Positions 34,699 through 43,050 of a stretch of 46,372 nucleotides of DNA are shown one piece after another (positions within the stretch are counted from its first letter, which is position 1; each line of letters starts with the position of its first letter). A program made the translations under genes and the position numbers. Source of the stretch: Actinomycetes bacterium (GTDB lineage Bacteria > Actinomycetota > Actinomycetes > Actinomycetales > Cellulomonadaceae); contig JAJYCD010000016.1 in NCBI GenBank assembly GCA_021778635.1, positions 1 through 46,372 on the forward strand, in the 5' to 3' direction. The notes beneath the pieces were generated by a model, which was given only the letters and a program-made list of their open reading frames with translations, had not been told where the DNA came from and did no database searches.

Positions 34699-35649
34699 AT
34701 GCAGCGCACAGCGGAGTTCGACGCGTTCGGTCCGTGGATCGACGAGGTCACCGACGCCGAGGGGGTGCCCCGGCTCTTCCGGAGCCACCCGCTCGACCTC
34801 GCGTCCGCACTGCTCACGATCAAGGTCCCGCGCAACATCTCGCGTCGCGACGCGGACCCTTCGATGGACCTCTACGACCACCTCGTCGTCCTCGACGGGA
34901 CCGGCGTGACCGTGCTGAGCCGGGTCGAGGAACCGCGCACCCGGTCCGGACCGGTCCTGCCGTCGTCCTACACGACACAGGTCCTGACGTGGCCCGACGT
35001 CGCCGGTGTGACGGTCAGCACCGAGTTCGTCGACGGACTCCTGACCCTCTACACCGCGGGCCGCGCCGTGACGGTGCCGTTCAACGGGTCGTCCCTCCCG
35101 ATCGTCGACCGCCTCGTCGCGCTCGTTCGGTCCCGGTACGGCTCGGGCGCCACCGCCGCCGGGGACGAGGGAGCGGGTCGACGCACCACTGTCGACGCGA
35201 CTCCCACCGAGTCTCCCGACGTCGAACGCGAGCTTCAGGCGGTCCACCGGCGGATCCTCGCCGACGAGCCGCAGATGCGTCACCTCACGACGCAGCAGCG
35301 CACGGCCGTCCGGTGGAACCACCCCCGCAGGCTCGTCCGGCTCGCCAAGAACATGTGGCCGACGGCGGTCCAGACCTCGCTCGCGTACTCCGACGGTCGC
35401 GAGCTGCTCGTCGTCCACCGCCGGCACCCCGTCGTCCGCGGCTACAAGCCGGTCTACTCGATCGCGCGCACCGCGCTCCGGCTCGACAGCGTCACCGGCA
35501 TCGACATCGCCGACAGCGCCGACCTCGTCGGCGTGCGCGTGCTCACCGTTCATCTCGGGGACACGAGGATCGAGCTCCTCTTCGCCGCGGGCTCGATCGC
35601 ACCCGAGCTGCTCGCCGCACGTCTCGACCGCGTCGCCCGGCCCGTCTGA
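34699..35649 (+). CDS. Unrecognised cytosolic protein, two similar beta-rich halves
   Basis: I do not recognise a family. The 316 residues have no signal peptide and no membrane helix. The first half (about 1-150) has LYDHLVVLDGTGVTVLSR, QVLTWPDVAGVTVSTEFVDG and LLTLYTAGRAVTVPF, followed by an amphipathic helix SLPIVDRLVALVRS. The second half (about 225-316) repeats the plan: SLAYSDGRELLVVHRR, LRLDSVTGIDIADSADLVG, VRVLTVHLGDTRIELLF, then helix IAPELLAARLDRV. Strand-rich sheets closed by a helix suggest two bacterial PH-like domains; this is inference from pattern only. The ATG at 34699 follows AAGGAGG (34684-34690). Confidence 0.8.
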   Translation: MQRTAEFDAFGPWIDEVTDAEGVPRLFRSHPLDLASALLTIKVPRNISRRDADPSMDLYDHLVVLDGTGVTVLSRVEEPRTRSGPVLPSSYTTQVLTWPDVAGVTVSTEFVDGLLTLYTAGRAVTVPFNGSSLPIVDRLVALVRSRYGSGATAAGDEGAGRRTTVDATPTESPDVERELQAVHRRILADEPQMRHLTTQQRTAVRWNHPRRLVRLAKNMWPTAVQTSLAYSDGRELLVVHRRHPVVRGYKPVYSIARTALRLDSVTGIDIADSADLVGVRVLTVHLGDTRIELLFAAGSIAPELLAARLDRVARPV

Positions 35650-35654
35650 GCGCA

Positions 35655-35678
35655 CGGCCCGTCCGATCGGACGGGCCG
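35655..35678. terminator. Perfect 24-bp palindrome after the unrecognised gene
   Basis: cggcccgtccga at 35655-35666 is followed directly by its reverse complement. It begins 6 bp after the stop codon. As RNA it could fold with a small central loop; as DNA it could be a dyad binding site. It overlaps the repeat array at 35656-35706. Confidence 0.5.
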
Positions 35679-35706
35679 TCCGATCGCCCGGCCCGTCCGA
35701 TCGCCC
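35656..35706 (+). repeat. Three imperfect copies of a 17-bp repeat
   Basis: ggcccgtccgatcgg (35656-35670), ggccgtccgatcgccc (35674-35689) and ggcccgtccgatcgccc (35690-35706) are imperfect copies of one unit. The rest of the 168-bp gap before the MFS gene shows no gene. Confidence 0.8.
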
Positions 35707-35817
35707 GGCCGCCACGCGGCCACGCGTGCCGACGCCCTCGTGACATCGCGGCCACCCAGGCCGCCCGGGACCTGCGGCGGACCGAACGACCGCATCGACG
35801 GGGGAGAATGGTGCCCC

Positions 35818-37236
35818 GTGGCGCCCACCCCCGAGTCCGGACCCATCGAGCGGGTGTCGGCCAGGGCACTTCTCGTCTGGGGCGTCGCGCTCGTCGCGTA
35901 CGTGGTCGCCGTGTTCGCGCGGACGTCCCTCTCGGCGACCGGGGTCGAGGCCGCGCTGCGGTTCCACGCCAGCTCGGCGGTGCTGTCCCTGTTCACGGTG
36001 CTCCAGCTCGCGGTCTACGCGGCGATGCAGATCCCGGCCGGCGCGACGGTCGACCGGATCGGCCCGCGCAAGGCCATCGCGATCGGCACCGCCCTGATCG
36101 GCCTCGGCCAGCTCGCGATCGCGTTCGCGACCGGCGTCCCGACCGCGATCGGTGCGCGCGTGCTGGTCGGCTCGGGTGACGCGTTCATCTTCCTGAGCGT
36201 CGTGCGGCTGCTCCCGGCGTGGTTCCCGGGGCGACAGGTCGCACTCGTCACGCAGCTGACCGGCATGGTCGGGCAGCTCGGCCAGCTCCTGAGCCTCGGT
36301 CCGCTCGTCGGCGTGCTGTCCGCCCGCGGCTGGGAGTCGGCCTATCTCCTGGCCGGGTCGATGACGCTGCTCGTCGGGGCCCTGGTGATGGTCGCGGTCC
36401 GGGACGGCCGCCCGCGCCAGACCAGGGCCGTCGACGTCGGCACCGTGGTCGTCGCGACCTCTGCCGTCGCGGCCCCCGCCCTTGCGGACGCCGCCCTTGC
36501 GGCCCCCGCCCTCGTAGACGCCGCCCTCGCGGGCGCCGAGACAGCGGCGCCGACGACGATCGCGTCCGCGCGGCTCCGGGACGACGAGGGTGGCGCCCTG
36601 CGCCGCACGTGGCAGAACCCGGGCACGCGGGCCGGCTTCTGGGTGCACTTCACGACGCCCTTCTCCGCGAACGCGTTCGTCATGCTCTGGGGCTTCGCCT
36701 ACATGACCAAGGCCGAGCACGTCTCGGAGGCGGTGGCGCTGGCCGTGCTGAGCGCGTACGTCGCCGGGACGCTCGTGTTCGGCCCGCTGCTCGGTGTGCT
36801 CACGAGTCGACTGCCCACGCACCGGTCACGGCTCGTCGTGGTGATCGTCGTGTCACAGGTCGCGGCCTGGGCCGTCGTGCTGTCCTGGCCGGGCGACGCC
36901 CCGCCGGCCGCGCTGTTCGTGCTGGCGATCGCCCTCGCCTCCGGCGGACCGGGCTCGCTGATCGGCTTCGACTTCTCCCGTGCGACGAACCCGCTGGCGA
37001 CCCTCGGACTCGCGACCGGGATGGTCAACGCCGCGGGGTTCATCTCGTCGCTCAGCGCGGTCCTCGCCGTGGGGATCGCGCTCGATCTCCTCGGTCAGGG
37101 CTCCCCCGCGCTGTTCACCGACCGCGGCTTCCTGGTGGCGTGGCTCGTCCAGGTACCCATCTGGATCCTCGGGCTGACCATGCTGCGGCGCAGCGACCGG
37201 GCGTTCCACGCGCACCTCGCCGCGGCACGCCCCTGA
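35818..37236 (+). CDS. MFS transporter
   Basis: The 472-residue major facilitator has twelve hydrophobic segments. The first starts at ALLVWGVALVAYVVAVF, and the loop 2-3 signature is GATVDRIGPRKAIAIGTALI. A central cytoplasmic loop (about 200-265) contains an Ala/Pro repeat, and the second half resumes at FWVHFTTPFSANAFVMLWGF. The ATRTSLS-like first periplasmic part (FARTSLSATGVEAALRFH) resembles proteins annotated as nitrate/sugar-phosphate-type or general MFS; the substrate cannot be named. The GTG at 35818 follows GGGGGAGA; a nearby ATG at 35808 is out of frame. Confidence 0.92.
   Translation: MAPTPESGPIERVSARALLVWGVALVAYVVAVFARTSLSATGVEAALRFHASSAVLSLFTVLQLAVYAAMQIPAGATVDRIGPRKAIAIGTALIGLGQLAIAFATGVPTAIGARVLVGSGDAFIFLSVVRLLPAWFPGRQVALVTQLTGMVGQLGQLLSLGPLVGVLSARGWESAYLLAGSMTLLVGALVMVAVRDGRPRQTRAVDVGTVVVATSAVAAPALADAALAAPALVDAALAGAETAAPTTIASARLRDDEGGALRRTWQNPGTRAGFWVHFTTPFSANAFVMLWGFAYMTKAEHVSEAVALAVLSAYVAGTLVFGPLLGVLTSRLPTHRSRLVVVIVVSQVAAWAVVLSWPGDAPPAALFVLAIALASGGPGSLIGFDFSRATNPLATLGLATGMVNAAGFISSLSAVLAVGIALDLLGQGSPALFTDRGFLVAWLVQVPIWILGLTMLRRSDRAFHAHLAAARP
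36469..36528 (+). repeat. 30-bp tandem repeat coding the central MFS loop
   Basis: Two near-identical 30-bp units (36469-36498 and 36499-36528) differ at few positions. They encode AAPALADAAL and AAPALVDAAL in the cytoplasmic loop between the two six-helix halves; a partial third unit follows. Confidence 0.9.
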
Positions 37237-37248
37237 CCCGACCGACGA

Positions 37249-38328
37249 TCAGTCGAGCATCCGCACGGAGCCGGTCGTGGCCGACTCCCGGGCGGCGGCA
37301 AGGACGTCGAGCACCCGGGCCGCCTGTTCGACACCGACCGGCATCTCGCCTCCGCTCCGGACGGCACTCTCCACCGCGACGTAGAACGCCGGGTAGTCGC
37401 CGGCCCGGACGGGAACCGTCTGCACCGCCTCGCCGCGGGTGAGTCGACCCGACCGCGGCGGCTCCGCGAGACCCCAGGGCCGGCCGTCGCCCGGGACACG
37501 CCCGTCGACCAGAGCGGCCTCCTGCGGGTCGAGTCCGTCGCTCGTGTAGGCCCCGGCGCTCCCGAGGAGCCGGAACCGGTGGCCCTGATCGGCAGCGACC
37601 GCGCTCATCCACAGGTGCGACCGCACCCCGGACCGGTGACGGAGGGCGACGAACGCGTCATCGTCAGCGCTCGTGCCCGCGCGGCGCACATCGGTCTCGG
37701 CGTGGACCTCGACGACCGGCCCGAAGAGCTCGACCGCCTGGTCCACCAGGTGCGCACCGAGGTCGTACAGCACACCGCCGAGAGCCGCGGGGTCGCCGGA
37801 CTCGCGCCAGTTGCCGGTGGCCTCCGGCCGCCAGAACTCGAAGCGCGACTCGAAGCGGTGCACCTCACCGAGGGCTCCGGAGCTCACCAGGTCCCGGACG
37901 GTGAGGAAGTCGCCGTCCCACCGACGGTTCTGGAACACCGTCAGCGGCACACCCCGGTCGGCCGCGAACGCCGCCAGCTCACGCGCCTCGACCGCCGACG
38001 GCGCGACCGGCTTGTCGACGACGACCGCCGTGCCGGACTCGATCGCGCGGCGCGCGAGCGGGACGTGCGAGTCGTTCCTGGTCGCCACCACGACCACGTC
38101 GAGATCCCCCGGCGCGAAGAGGTCGTCGACCGTCGGGGCGACCCGGGCACGAGGGTACCGGCGCGCGATCTCCGCCGCCGCCTCGGCCCGGCTCGTCACG
38201 ACGACCGCGAGCTCCAGGCCCGGCGTGCTCGCGACGATCGGGGCGTGGAACGCCGCACCGGCCAGGCCGTACCCGATCAACCCGACGCGGAGCGCGTGCG
38301 CCTCCCCGGCAGACGTCGTCTCGGTCAT
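37249..38328 (-). CDS. Gfo/Idh/MocA-family oxidoreductase
   Basis: The 359-residue NAD(P)-dependent sugar- or inositol-type dehydrogenase has a Rossmann domain opening with VGLIGYGLAGAAFHAPIV (residues 15-32), with DLDVVVVATRNDSHVPLA and the family signature VVVDKPVA (EKP-like, here DKP). The C-terminal alpha/beta domain has FQNRRWDGDFLTVRDLV, ESRFEFWRPEA and GGVLYDLGAHLVDQAVELFG, whose conserved D-x3-H carries the catalytic region. The ATG at 38328 follows GAGAGGA. It is convergent with the MFS gene (12 bp gap). The substrate is unknown. Confidence 0.93.
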   Translation of the reverse strand: MTETTSAGEAHALRVGLIGYGLAGAAFHAPIVASTPGLELAVVVTSRAEAAAEIARRYPRARVAPTVDDLFAPGDLDVVVVATRNDSHVPLARRAIESGTAVVVDKPVAPSAVEARELAAFAADRGVPLTVFQNRRWDGDFLTVRDLVSSGALGEVHRFESRFEFWRPEATGNWRESGDPAALGGVLYDLGAHLVDQAVELFGPVVEVHAETDVRRAGTSADDDAFVALRHRSGVRSHLWMSAVAADQGHRFRLLGSAGAYTSDGLDPQEAALVDGRVPGDGRPWGLAEPPRSGRLTRGEAVQTVPVRAGDYPAFYVAVESAVRSGGEMPVGVEQAARVLDVLAAARESATTGSVRMLD

Positions 38329-38700
38329 CGTGCGGTCCTCTCGTCCTCGTCACTGCGCCGGAGCCCGACGATCCCGCCCGGGAGCGACGTCGCCCGGACA
38401 CGGGCATGCCCGCGGCGTCCTTGCACGCCATTCTGCCCTGCGCCGAGAGCGTGCTCGACGGCGCGCGGTCCGGACGACCCGGGGGATCGACCGAGTCCGA
38501 GGATCGTCGTCCCGGAGCGGTGCGGCCGGCTCACCCGTCCGCCCCCGGTGCTCCGCGACGCGATCGAGCGACGGGCATCGTTCTCCCGTCCGTCGGGACA
38601 CGAACCGTCAACCGTCGAGGCACGTCGGGCCGTCGAGGCCTGACGGGACCCGACGCCGGAGCGACCCTACGGTGCCGGTCGGACGCACCCGCACGCCCGT
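38329..38700. other. 372-bp intergenic region without a recognisable gene
   Basis: This gap lies between the start of the Gfo/Idh gene and the stop of the GGDEF/EAL gene. It contains a 10-bp direct repeat ccgtcgaggc (38612-38621 and 38630-38639) and a small 5-bp hairpin, ggtgc (38671-38675) with gcacc (38685-38689), near the GGDEF/EAL stop. On the minus strand TTGACG (38611 to 38606) resembles a -35 box but has no matching -10 at 17 bp. Open frames in it lack family features. Confidence 0.5.
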
Positions 38701-41028
38701 TCACGCATGCAGCTCGCCACCGAGCCCGACCGGAAGCCGGCCACCCGCGTGCGGCCCCCGCTGGAGCGGGAGGACAGGGCCGTCGATCAACGGCCACCGT
38801 GCCGCGATGTCGAGCACGAGGGCGGGGAGCTCGGCGGCCGGCACCGGCCGGCCCAGACCGAACCCCTGCAGCGCGAAGCACGCCATCTGCTGCAGCACGC
38901 GCATCGTCGCATGGTCCTCGACCCCCTCCGCGACGACGTCGAGACCCAGGTTGCGCGCGAGGTCGATCGTCGATCGCACGATCATCGCGCTCGCGTCGTT
39001 GCGGACCAGGTCGGTCACGAACGACCTGTCGATCTTGAGCCGACCGACGGGCAGCTGCTGCAGGTACGCGAGGGACGAGTACCCGGTGCCGTAGTCGTCG
39101 ACGGAGATCTGCACGCCGAGGTCGGCCAGACCCGACAGCACCTCGATCGAGCTCACGGGATCGACCATGGCGATCGTCTCGGTGACCTCGAGCTCGAGGC
39201 GCGCAGGCTCGACGCCGTGCCTGCCGAGCGCCGCGCGGACGTCCTCGACGAGGTGCTGGTCCAGGAGATCCCGGACGGACAGGTTCACCGAGACGTTCAG
39301 CTCGAGACCGTCCCGACCCCACCGTGCGCACTGGTCGAGGCTGCGATCCAGGACGAACAACGTCACGGAACGGATGAGACCCGTGCTCTCGGCCGCCGGG
39401 ATGAACGCCGCCGGCCCGAGGAGCCCGTGCTCCGGGTGCTGCCAGCGGACGAGCGCCTCGACGCCGATCACCCGACCGCTCGTCGCCTCGACCTGGGGCT
39501 GGTAGTGGACCACGAGCTGGTCGTCGTCGAGGGCGTGCGGCAGCTCGGCCATCAGGACGGGCGCGAGCACCCCCTCGCGGTCCATCGACGGCACGTAGCG
39601 CGCCACCCGGCCGGGACCGGTCCGGGCGAACGCGAGGGCGAGGTCGGCGCGTCGGAGCAGGTCGAGGGCGTTGCTGCCGTCCTCACCGGCGACGACGTAG
39701 CCGACGCTGCAGTCGATCGTCAGCCGGACGTCGGAGACCTGGAACGGCTGGTCGACGAGCTGCCTGAGGCGAACCGCGAGAGCCGCGGGGACGACCGTCG
39801 CGTCACCCGGTACCAGCACCCCGAAGACGTCGCCACCCAGGCGAGCGACGCAGCCGCCGTTCGCGACCGCGCCGGCGAGGCGCGTGGCGACGGCACGGAG
39901 GAGCTCGTCACCCGTGCGATGGCCGAGGGTGTCGTTCAGCTCGCCGAACCGCTCGATGCCGAGGTACAGCACGACCGGCTCCGCACCGGGCGCATGGTCC
40001 TGCTCGTCGACGACGTCCGTGAGCCGCGCGACGAAGTGGTGGGAGTTGTCGGCGCCGGTGAGGAAGTCCGTCGACGCGAGGCGTGCGAGTCGGACCGACT
40101 GGCTCCGCATCGTGGTGAGGAGGCCGCCGGCGCGGATCGCGACGAGCACCATGAGGGTCACGCGGAACCCCGCGACCCGCTCGAGGTGCAGGTTCAGGTG
40201 GAACACGTCGGCGAGCGCGGCGCTCAGCGGCAGGACGAGGATCGCGGCGCCGACCGTCATGACCCGCGTGTACGGGATCGCCGACGCCGGACCGACGGCC
40301 GGCGTCCGGAAGCGCGCCATCGAGGGGTGCAGGGCCGCAGCGGCCAGCAGCGCATGTCCGACGACCCACGCGGCGTCGAGGGAGCGCGACTCCGCCGCGA
40401 CCGCGTGCACGTACGGTGCGACGGCGACGACGAGGTCCGTGAGCAGGAACGTGACCCCCGCTGCGGCCAGCAGCCGGGTCGACGTGTTCCGCACCCGAAC
40501 CGCGCGGCTCACCCGCAGGAGCTGGAGGAGGACCACCAGGTCGCCCACCGGGTACGCCGCTCCGACGAGCCGCGCGGCCAGCGTCCCTTCCGCCGAGGTC
40601 CACGTCGGGGAGATCACGAGCACCCAGAGGAACATGCACGCCGCCGTGCCGACGATCGATGCGTCGAGCACCGCGTCGATCCGCGGACGCCAGCGGCCGC
40701 CGCTGACCACGAGGAAGAGCGCCGCGAAGAGCAACGGATAGGCCGCGAGGAAGAAGGCGTCCGCGACCGACGGGTACGCGTCGGCCCGGTGGACCGACAC
40801 GGCGAGGATCAGCTGACCGGTGGCGCTGGCCCCGAGCCCGGCCACGAGGAGGTACCACGCGACCCGGACGGGCGGCCGGTTGATCCGCACCCCGACCACC
40901 GTCGCGACCGCCGACGCCGCCACCAGCGCGAACATCGCGACGGCACGCCACGCACCGTCCGGTGCCACCGCCACGAGGGCAGCCGCTGCCGCGGACGCGA
41001 TCAGGTAGGCGCGCCAGGTCGCCGTCAC
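38701..41028 (-). CDS. Membrane GGDEF/EAL protein, probable c-di-GMP phosphodiesterase
   Basis: The 775-residue protein has eight to nine N-terminal helices in residues 1-320, then a GGDEF domain (about 325-495) and an EAL domain (about 500-755). The GGDEF signature is RLGGDVFGV near residue 397, where Val replaces the catalytic Glu, so cyclase activity is doubtful. The EAL domain keeps the key blocks: YQPQVEATSGRVIGVEALVR (Glu of EAL near 524), NVSVNLSVRDL, LEVTETIAM, SVDDYGTGYSSLAYLQQLP and LKIDRSFV. It therefore likely degrades c-di-GMP, with GGDEF as a GTP-sensing or inert module. The GTG at 41028 follows GGTGGAGAG. Confidence 0.93.
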   Translation of the reverse strand: MTATWRAYLIASAAAAALVAVAPDGAWRAVAMFALVAASAVATVVGVRINRPPVRVAWYLLVAGLGASATGQLILAVSVHRADAYPSVADAFFLAAYPLLFAALFLVVSGGRWRPRIDAVLDASIVGTAACMFLWVLVISPTWTSAEGTLAARLVGAAYPVGDLVVLLQLLRVSRAVRVRNTSTRLLAAAGVTFLLTDLVVAVAPYVHAVAAESRSLDAAWVVGHALLAAAALHPSMARFRTPAVGPASAIPYTRVMTVGAAILVLPLSAALADVFHLNLHLERVAGFRVTLMVLVAIRAGGLLTTMRSQSVRLARLASTDFLTGADNSHHFVARLTDVVDEQDHAPGAEPVVLYLGIERFGELNDTLGHRTGDELLRAVATRLAGAVANGGCVARLGGDVFGVLVPGDATVVPAALAVRLRQLVDQPFQVSDVRLTIDCSVGYVVAGEDGSNALDLLRRADLALAFARTGPGRVARYVPSMDREGVLAPVLMAELPHALDDDQLVVHYQPQVEATSGRVIGVEALVRWQHPEHGLLGPAAFIPAAESTGLIRSVTLFVLDRSLDQCARWGRDGLELNVSVNLSVRDLLDQHLVEDVRAALGRHGVEPARLELEVTETIAMVDPVSSIEVLSGLADLGVQISVDDYGTGYSSLAYLQQLPVGRLKIDRSFVTDLVRNDASAMIVRSTIDLARNLGLDVVAEGVEDHATMRVLQQMACFALQGFGLGRPVPAAELPALVLDIAARWPLIDGPVLPLQRGPHAGGRLPVGLGGELHA

Positions 41029-41163
41029 GCTCTCTCCACCGTGGACCTATCGGCGCCGCACCCGGCCGGCTTGAGCGGCTGCGGCCCTTCCAGATGTGCC
41101 GACCGTGGACGACGCCGCAGGTCAGCACGGCGCTCGGGCGCGCCCGTGCCGCGCCGAGCCGGA

Positions 41164-42240
41164 TCAGGAGCGGGCGGGCTCCTCGAACCGACGCTTCCAG
41201 ACGACGACGGAGCCGAGCCACGTCAGCACGAACACGACGACGGTGACGAGCCCGATCCGGTTCATGTCGAGCGACCCGAGAGCCGACCACGGCGCACTGT
41301 CGGCCCACCCGACCCGGTCCGCGATCATCTGCACGGTCTCGACCGTGGCGATGACGCCCGCGAGCAGCACCGAGAGCCCCGTCAGCGTGATGTTGTAGAA
41401 GATCCGACGCAGCGGGTTCCCGGTCGCCCACCCGTAGGCGCGGGTCATCACGACGCCATCCGTGGTGTCCCAGAGCGTCATGCCGGCGGCGAACATCAAC
41501 GGCAGCGCGATGATCGCCCAGGGCGACAGCTCCCCGCCGGCAGCCGAGCCGGCTGCGAGCCCGATGGCACCGATCTGCGTCGCGGTGTCGAAGCCGAGCC
41601 CGAACAGCAGACCCACGGCGTACACCTGCCAGGAGTGCGCGATCATGCGGTCGTAGCGACCGCGGAAGATCCGGTTGAGGAGCCCGCGACGCGCCAGCAG
41701 GTCCGTGAGCTCGGCCTCGTCGTGCACCCCGCGTCGCGCGGCACGCCAGGTCCGCACGAGCCCGACGAGGACCGCCCCGTTCAGCGCCGCCAGGACGTAC
41801 AGGAACGTCGCCGACACGAGGACCCCGATCATTCCTCCGAGGTCCGCGAAGCCGGCCTGGAGGCGCACGGCCGCCTGGGCCGCGAAGGCGACGACGAGGG
41901 ACAGCGCCAGCACGACCGTGGAGTGGCCGAGCGAGAAGGCGAGACCGACACCGAGCGGGTGCCGGCCCTTCTGCATCAGGTAGCGGGTCGTGTCGTCGAT
42001 CGCCGCGACGTGATCCGCGTCGAACGCGTGCCGCACCCCGAGCAGGTACGCCGTCAGCCCGGCCCCCGCGTAGATCGCCGAGGTCCCCGCCGACGCGCCC
42101 AGCTGCAGGCGCCCCCCGTAGTGGAAGAACAACCCGAACCCGACTACGTGGAGAACGAGCACGACGCCGTACAACGGTGCCAGCCTCGCGACGGTGACGG
42201 CGCGCCGCTCCGCCACCGTCCTCACGTCGCCGCTCGGCAC
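41164..42240 (-). CDS. Nickel/cobalt transporter (HoxN/NixA/NicT family)
   Basis: This 358-residue permease supplies Ni2+ for the hydrogenase. It has eight helices and the family signature HAFDADHVAAIDD in TM2. GVGLAFSLGHSTVV follows in TM3, and LLFGLGFDTATQIGAI and LPLMFAAGMTLWDTTDGVVM in TM5-TM6 are the other conserved blocks. The GTG at 42240 has GGGGAGG 8 nt upstream; a longer reading to 42303 would overlap the preceding gene and lacks such a site. It is 22 bp downstream of the DUF6390-like gene and belongs to the hydrogenase operon. Confidence 0.94.
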   Translation of the reverse strand: MPSGDVRTVAERRAVTVARLAPLYGVVLVLHVVGFGLFFHYGGRLQLGASAGTSAIYAGAGLTAYLLGVRHAFDADHVAAIDDTTRYLMQKGRHPLGVGLAFSLGHSTVVLALSLVVAFAAQAAVRLQAGFADLGGMIGVLVSATFLYVLAALNGAVLVGLVRTWRAARRGVHDEAELTDLLARRGLLNRIFRGRYDRMIAHSWQVYAVGLLFGLGFDTATQIGAIGLAAGSAAGGELSPWAIIALPLMFAAGMTLWDTTDGVVMTRAYGWATGNPLRRIFYNITLTGLSVLLAGVIATVETVQMIADRVGWADSAPWSALGSLDMNRIGLVTVVVFVLTWLGSVVVWKRRFEEPARS

Positions 42241-42262
42241 CGCACGGTCCTCCCCGATCTCG

Positions 42263-43042
42263 TCACGACAGCACGCTGGCCGGCGCGGAGTACGCCTGCG
42301 CATTCACCGCGGCGAGCTGGCGCGCCGACCGACGTCGCAGCTCCGCGAGACGGCGGGCGTCCAGGCTCTCGCACACCCAGTCCCAGTGCATCGAACACCA
42401 CGACCCAGGTCGGAGATTCCCGGCCAGTCCGAGTCCTCCGGCGGTGGCGACGACCTGCTCGACCCGGGGTGCGCCCTCATGGAGCACCCGACCGTCCCAC
42501 TCGAGCGGTCGGGACAGGACCAGCGCGTGATCTCCCGTGACGTCGACGACCTTCCCCCACCGCACCCGGCACCGGTCGAGCACGCGCAACGGTTCGTCGT
42601 GGCGACCCTCGCGGAGCAGACCCAGCCAGGGGTAGACGCCGAAGACGTGGAAGCTGTGGTGCGGGCGGGCGTCGGGGATCTCCGCCGCCAGCCGTGACCA
42701 GGACGCCCCGGCACGGCGTCGGAACCGGTCGTCGAGAGAGCGACCGGTCATCCCGGTCGGGACCCGGTCGAGCAGGCGGTTCCCCACCCAGTACGCCTCG
42801 ACGACGCGCGCGTCGAGCGGGTCGCCGATCCCGTTCGCCTCGGCGATCAGCGCGAGGTACGGCCACGCGCCCTCGAACCCCCGCGCGAGCCGTCGCAGGT
42901 CGCCGTCCTCCCGGCCCGCGCTCGCGTGCTCGAGCAGCGCCTGCGGAGAGTCGGGTCCGCAGTATCCCAGCGCGTTCGGCGGGTACGCGTACCGCGCGAA
43001 GAGCAGAGCCCCGCCGGCAGCGGGATCGGCTCGGACGGGCAT
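42263..43042 (-). CDS. DUF6390-like protein of hydrogenase operons
   Basis: The 259-residue soluble protein carries LLFARYAYPPNALGYCGPDS near the N-terminus, HHSFHVFGVYPWLGLLREG centrally, and RPGSWCSMHWDWVCESLDA near the C-terminus. The Cys/His-containing blocks could bind metal or a cofactor, but this is not shown. I associate it with the DUF6390 family found beside [NiFe] hydrogenase genes in actinobacteria; that assignment is from memory of the motif and not certain. It starts 8 bp after the DMT permease stop and ends 22 bp before the nickel transporter start. Confidence 0.75.
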   Translation of the reverse strand: MPVRADPAAGGALLFARYAYPPNALGYCGPDSPQALLEHASAGREDGDLRRLARGFEGAWPYLALIAEANGIGDPLDARVVEAYWVGNRLLDRVPTGMTGRSLDDRFRRRAGASWSRLAAEIPDARPHHSFHVFGVYPWLGLLREGRHDEPLRVLDRCRVRWGKVVDVTGDHALVLSRPLEWDGRVLHEGAPRVEQVVATAGGLGLAGNLRPGSWCSMHWDWVCESLDARRLAELRRRSARQLAAVNAQAYSAPASVLS

Positions 43043-43050
43043 GACGCCAC

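Noticed and set aside
41029..41163. Terminator of the nickel transporter gene
   Set aside because: Several short GC-rich inverted segments occur near 41129-41156, but no single stem stands out and no U-tract follows on the minus strand.
38707..42540. 1277-codon plus-strand open frame antisense to the GGDEF/EAL and nickel transporter genes
   Set aside because: It is Arg/His/Glu-rich, lacks any domain motif and runs across two well-supported minus-strand genes.
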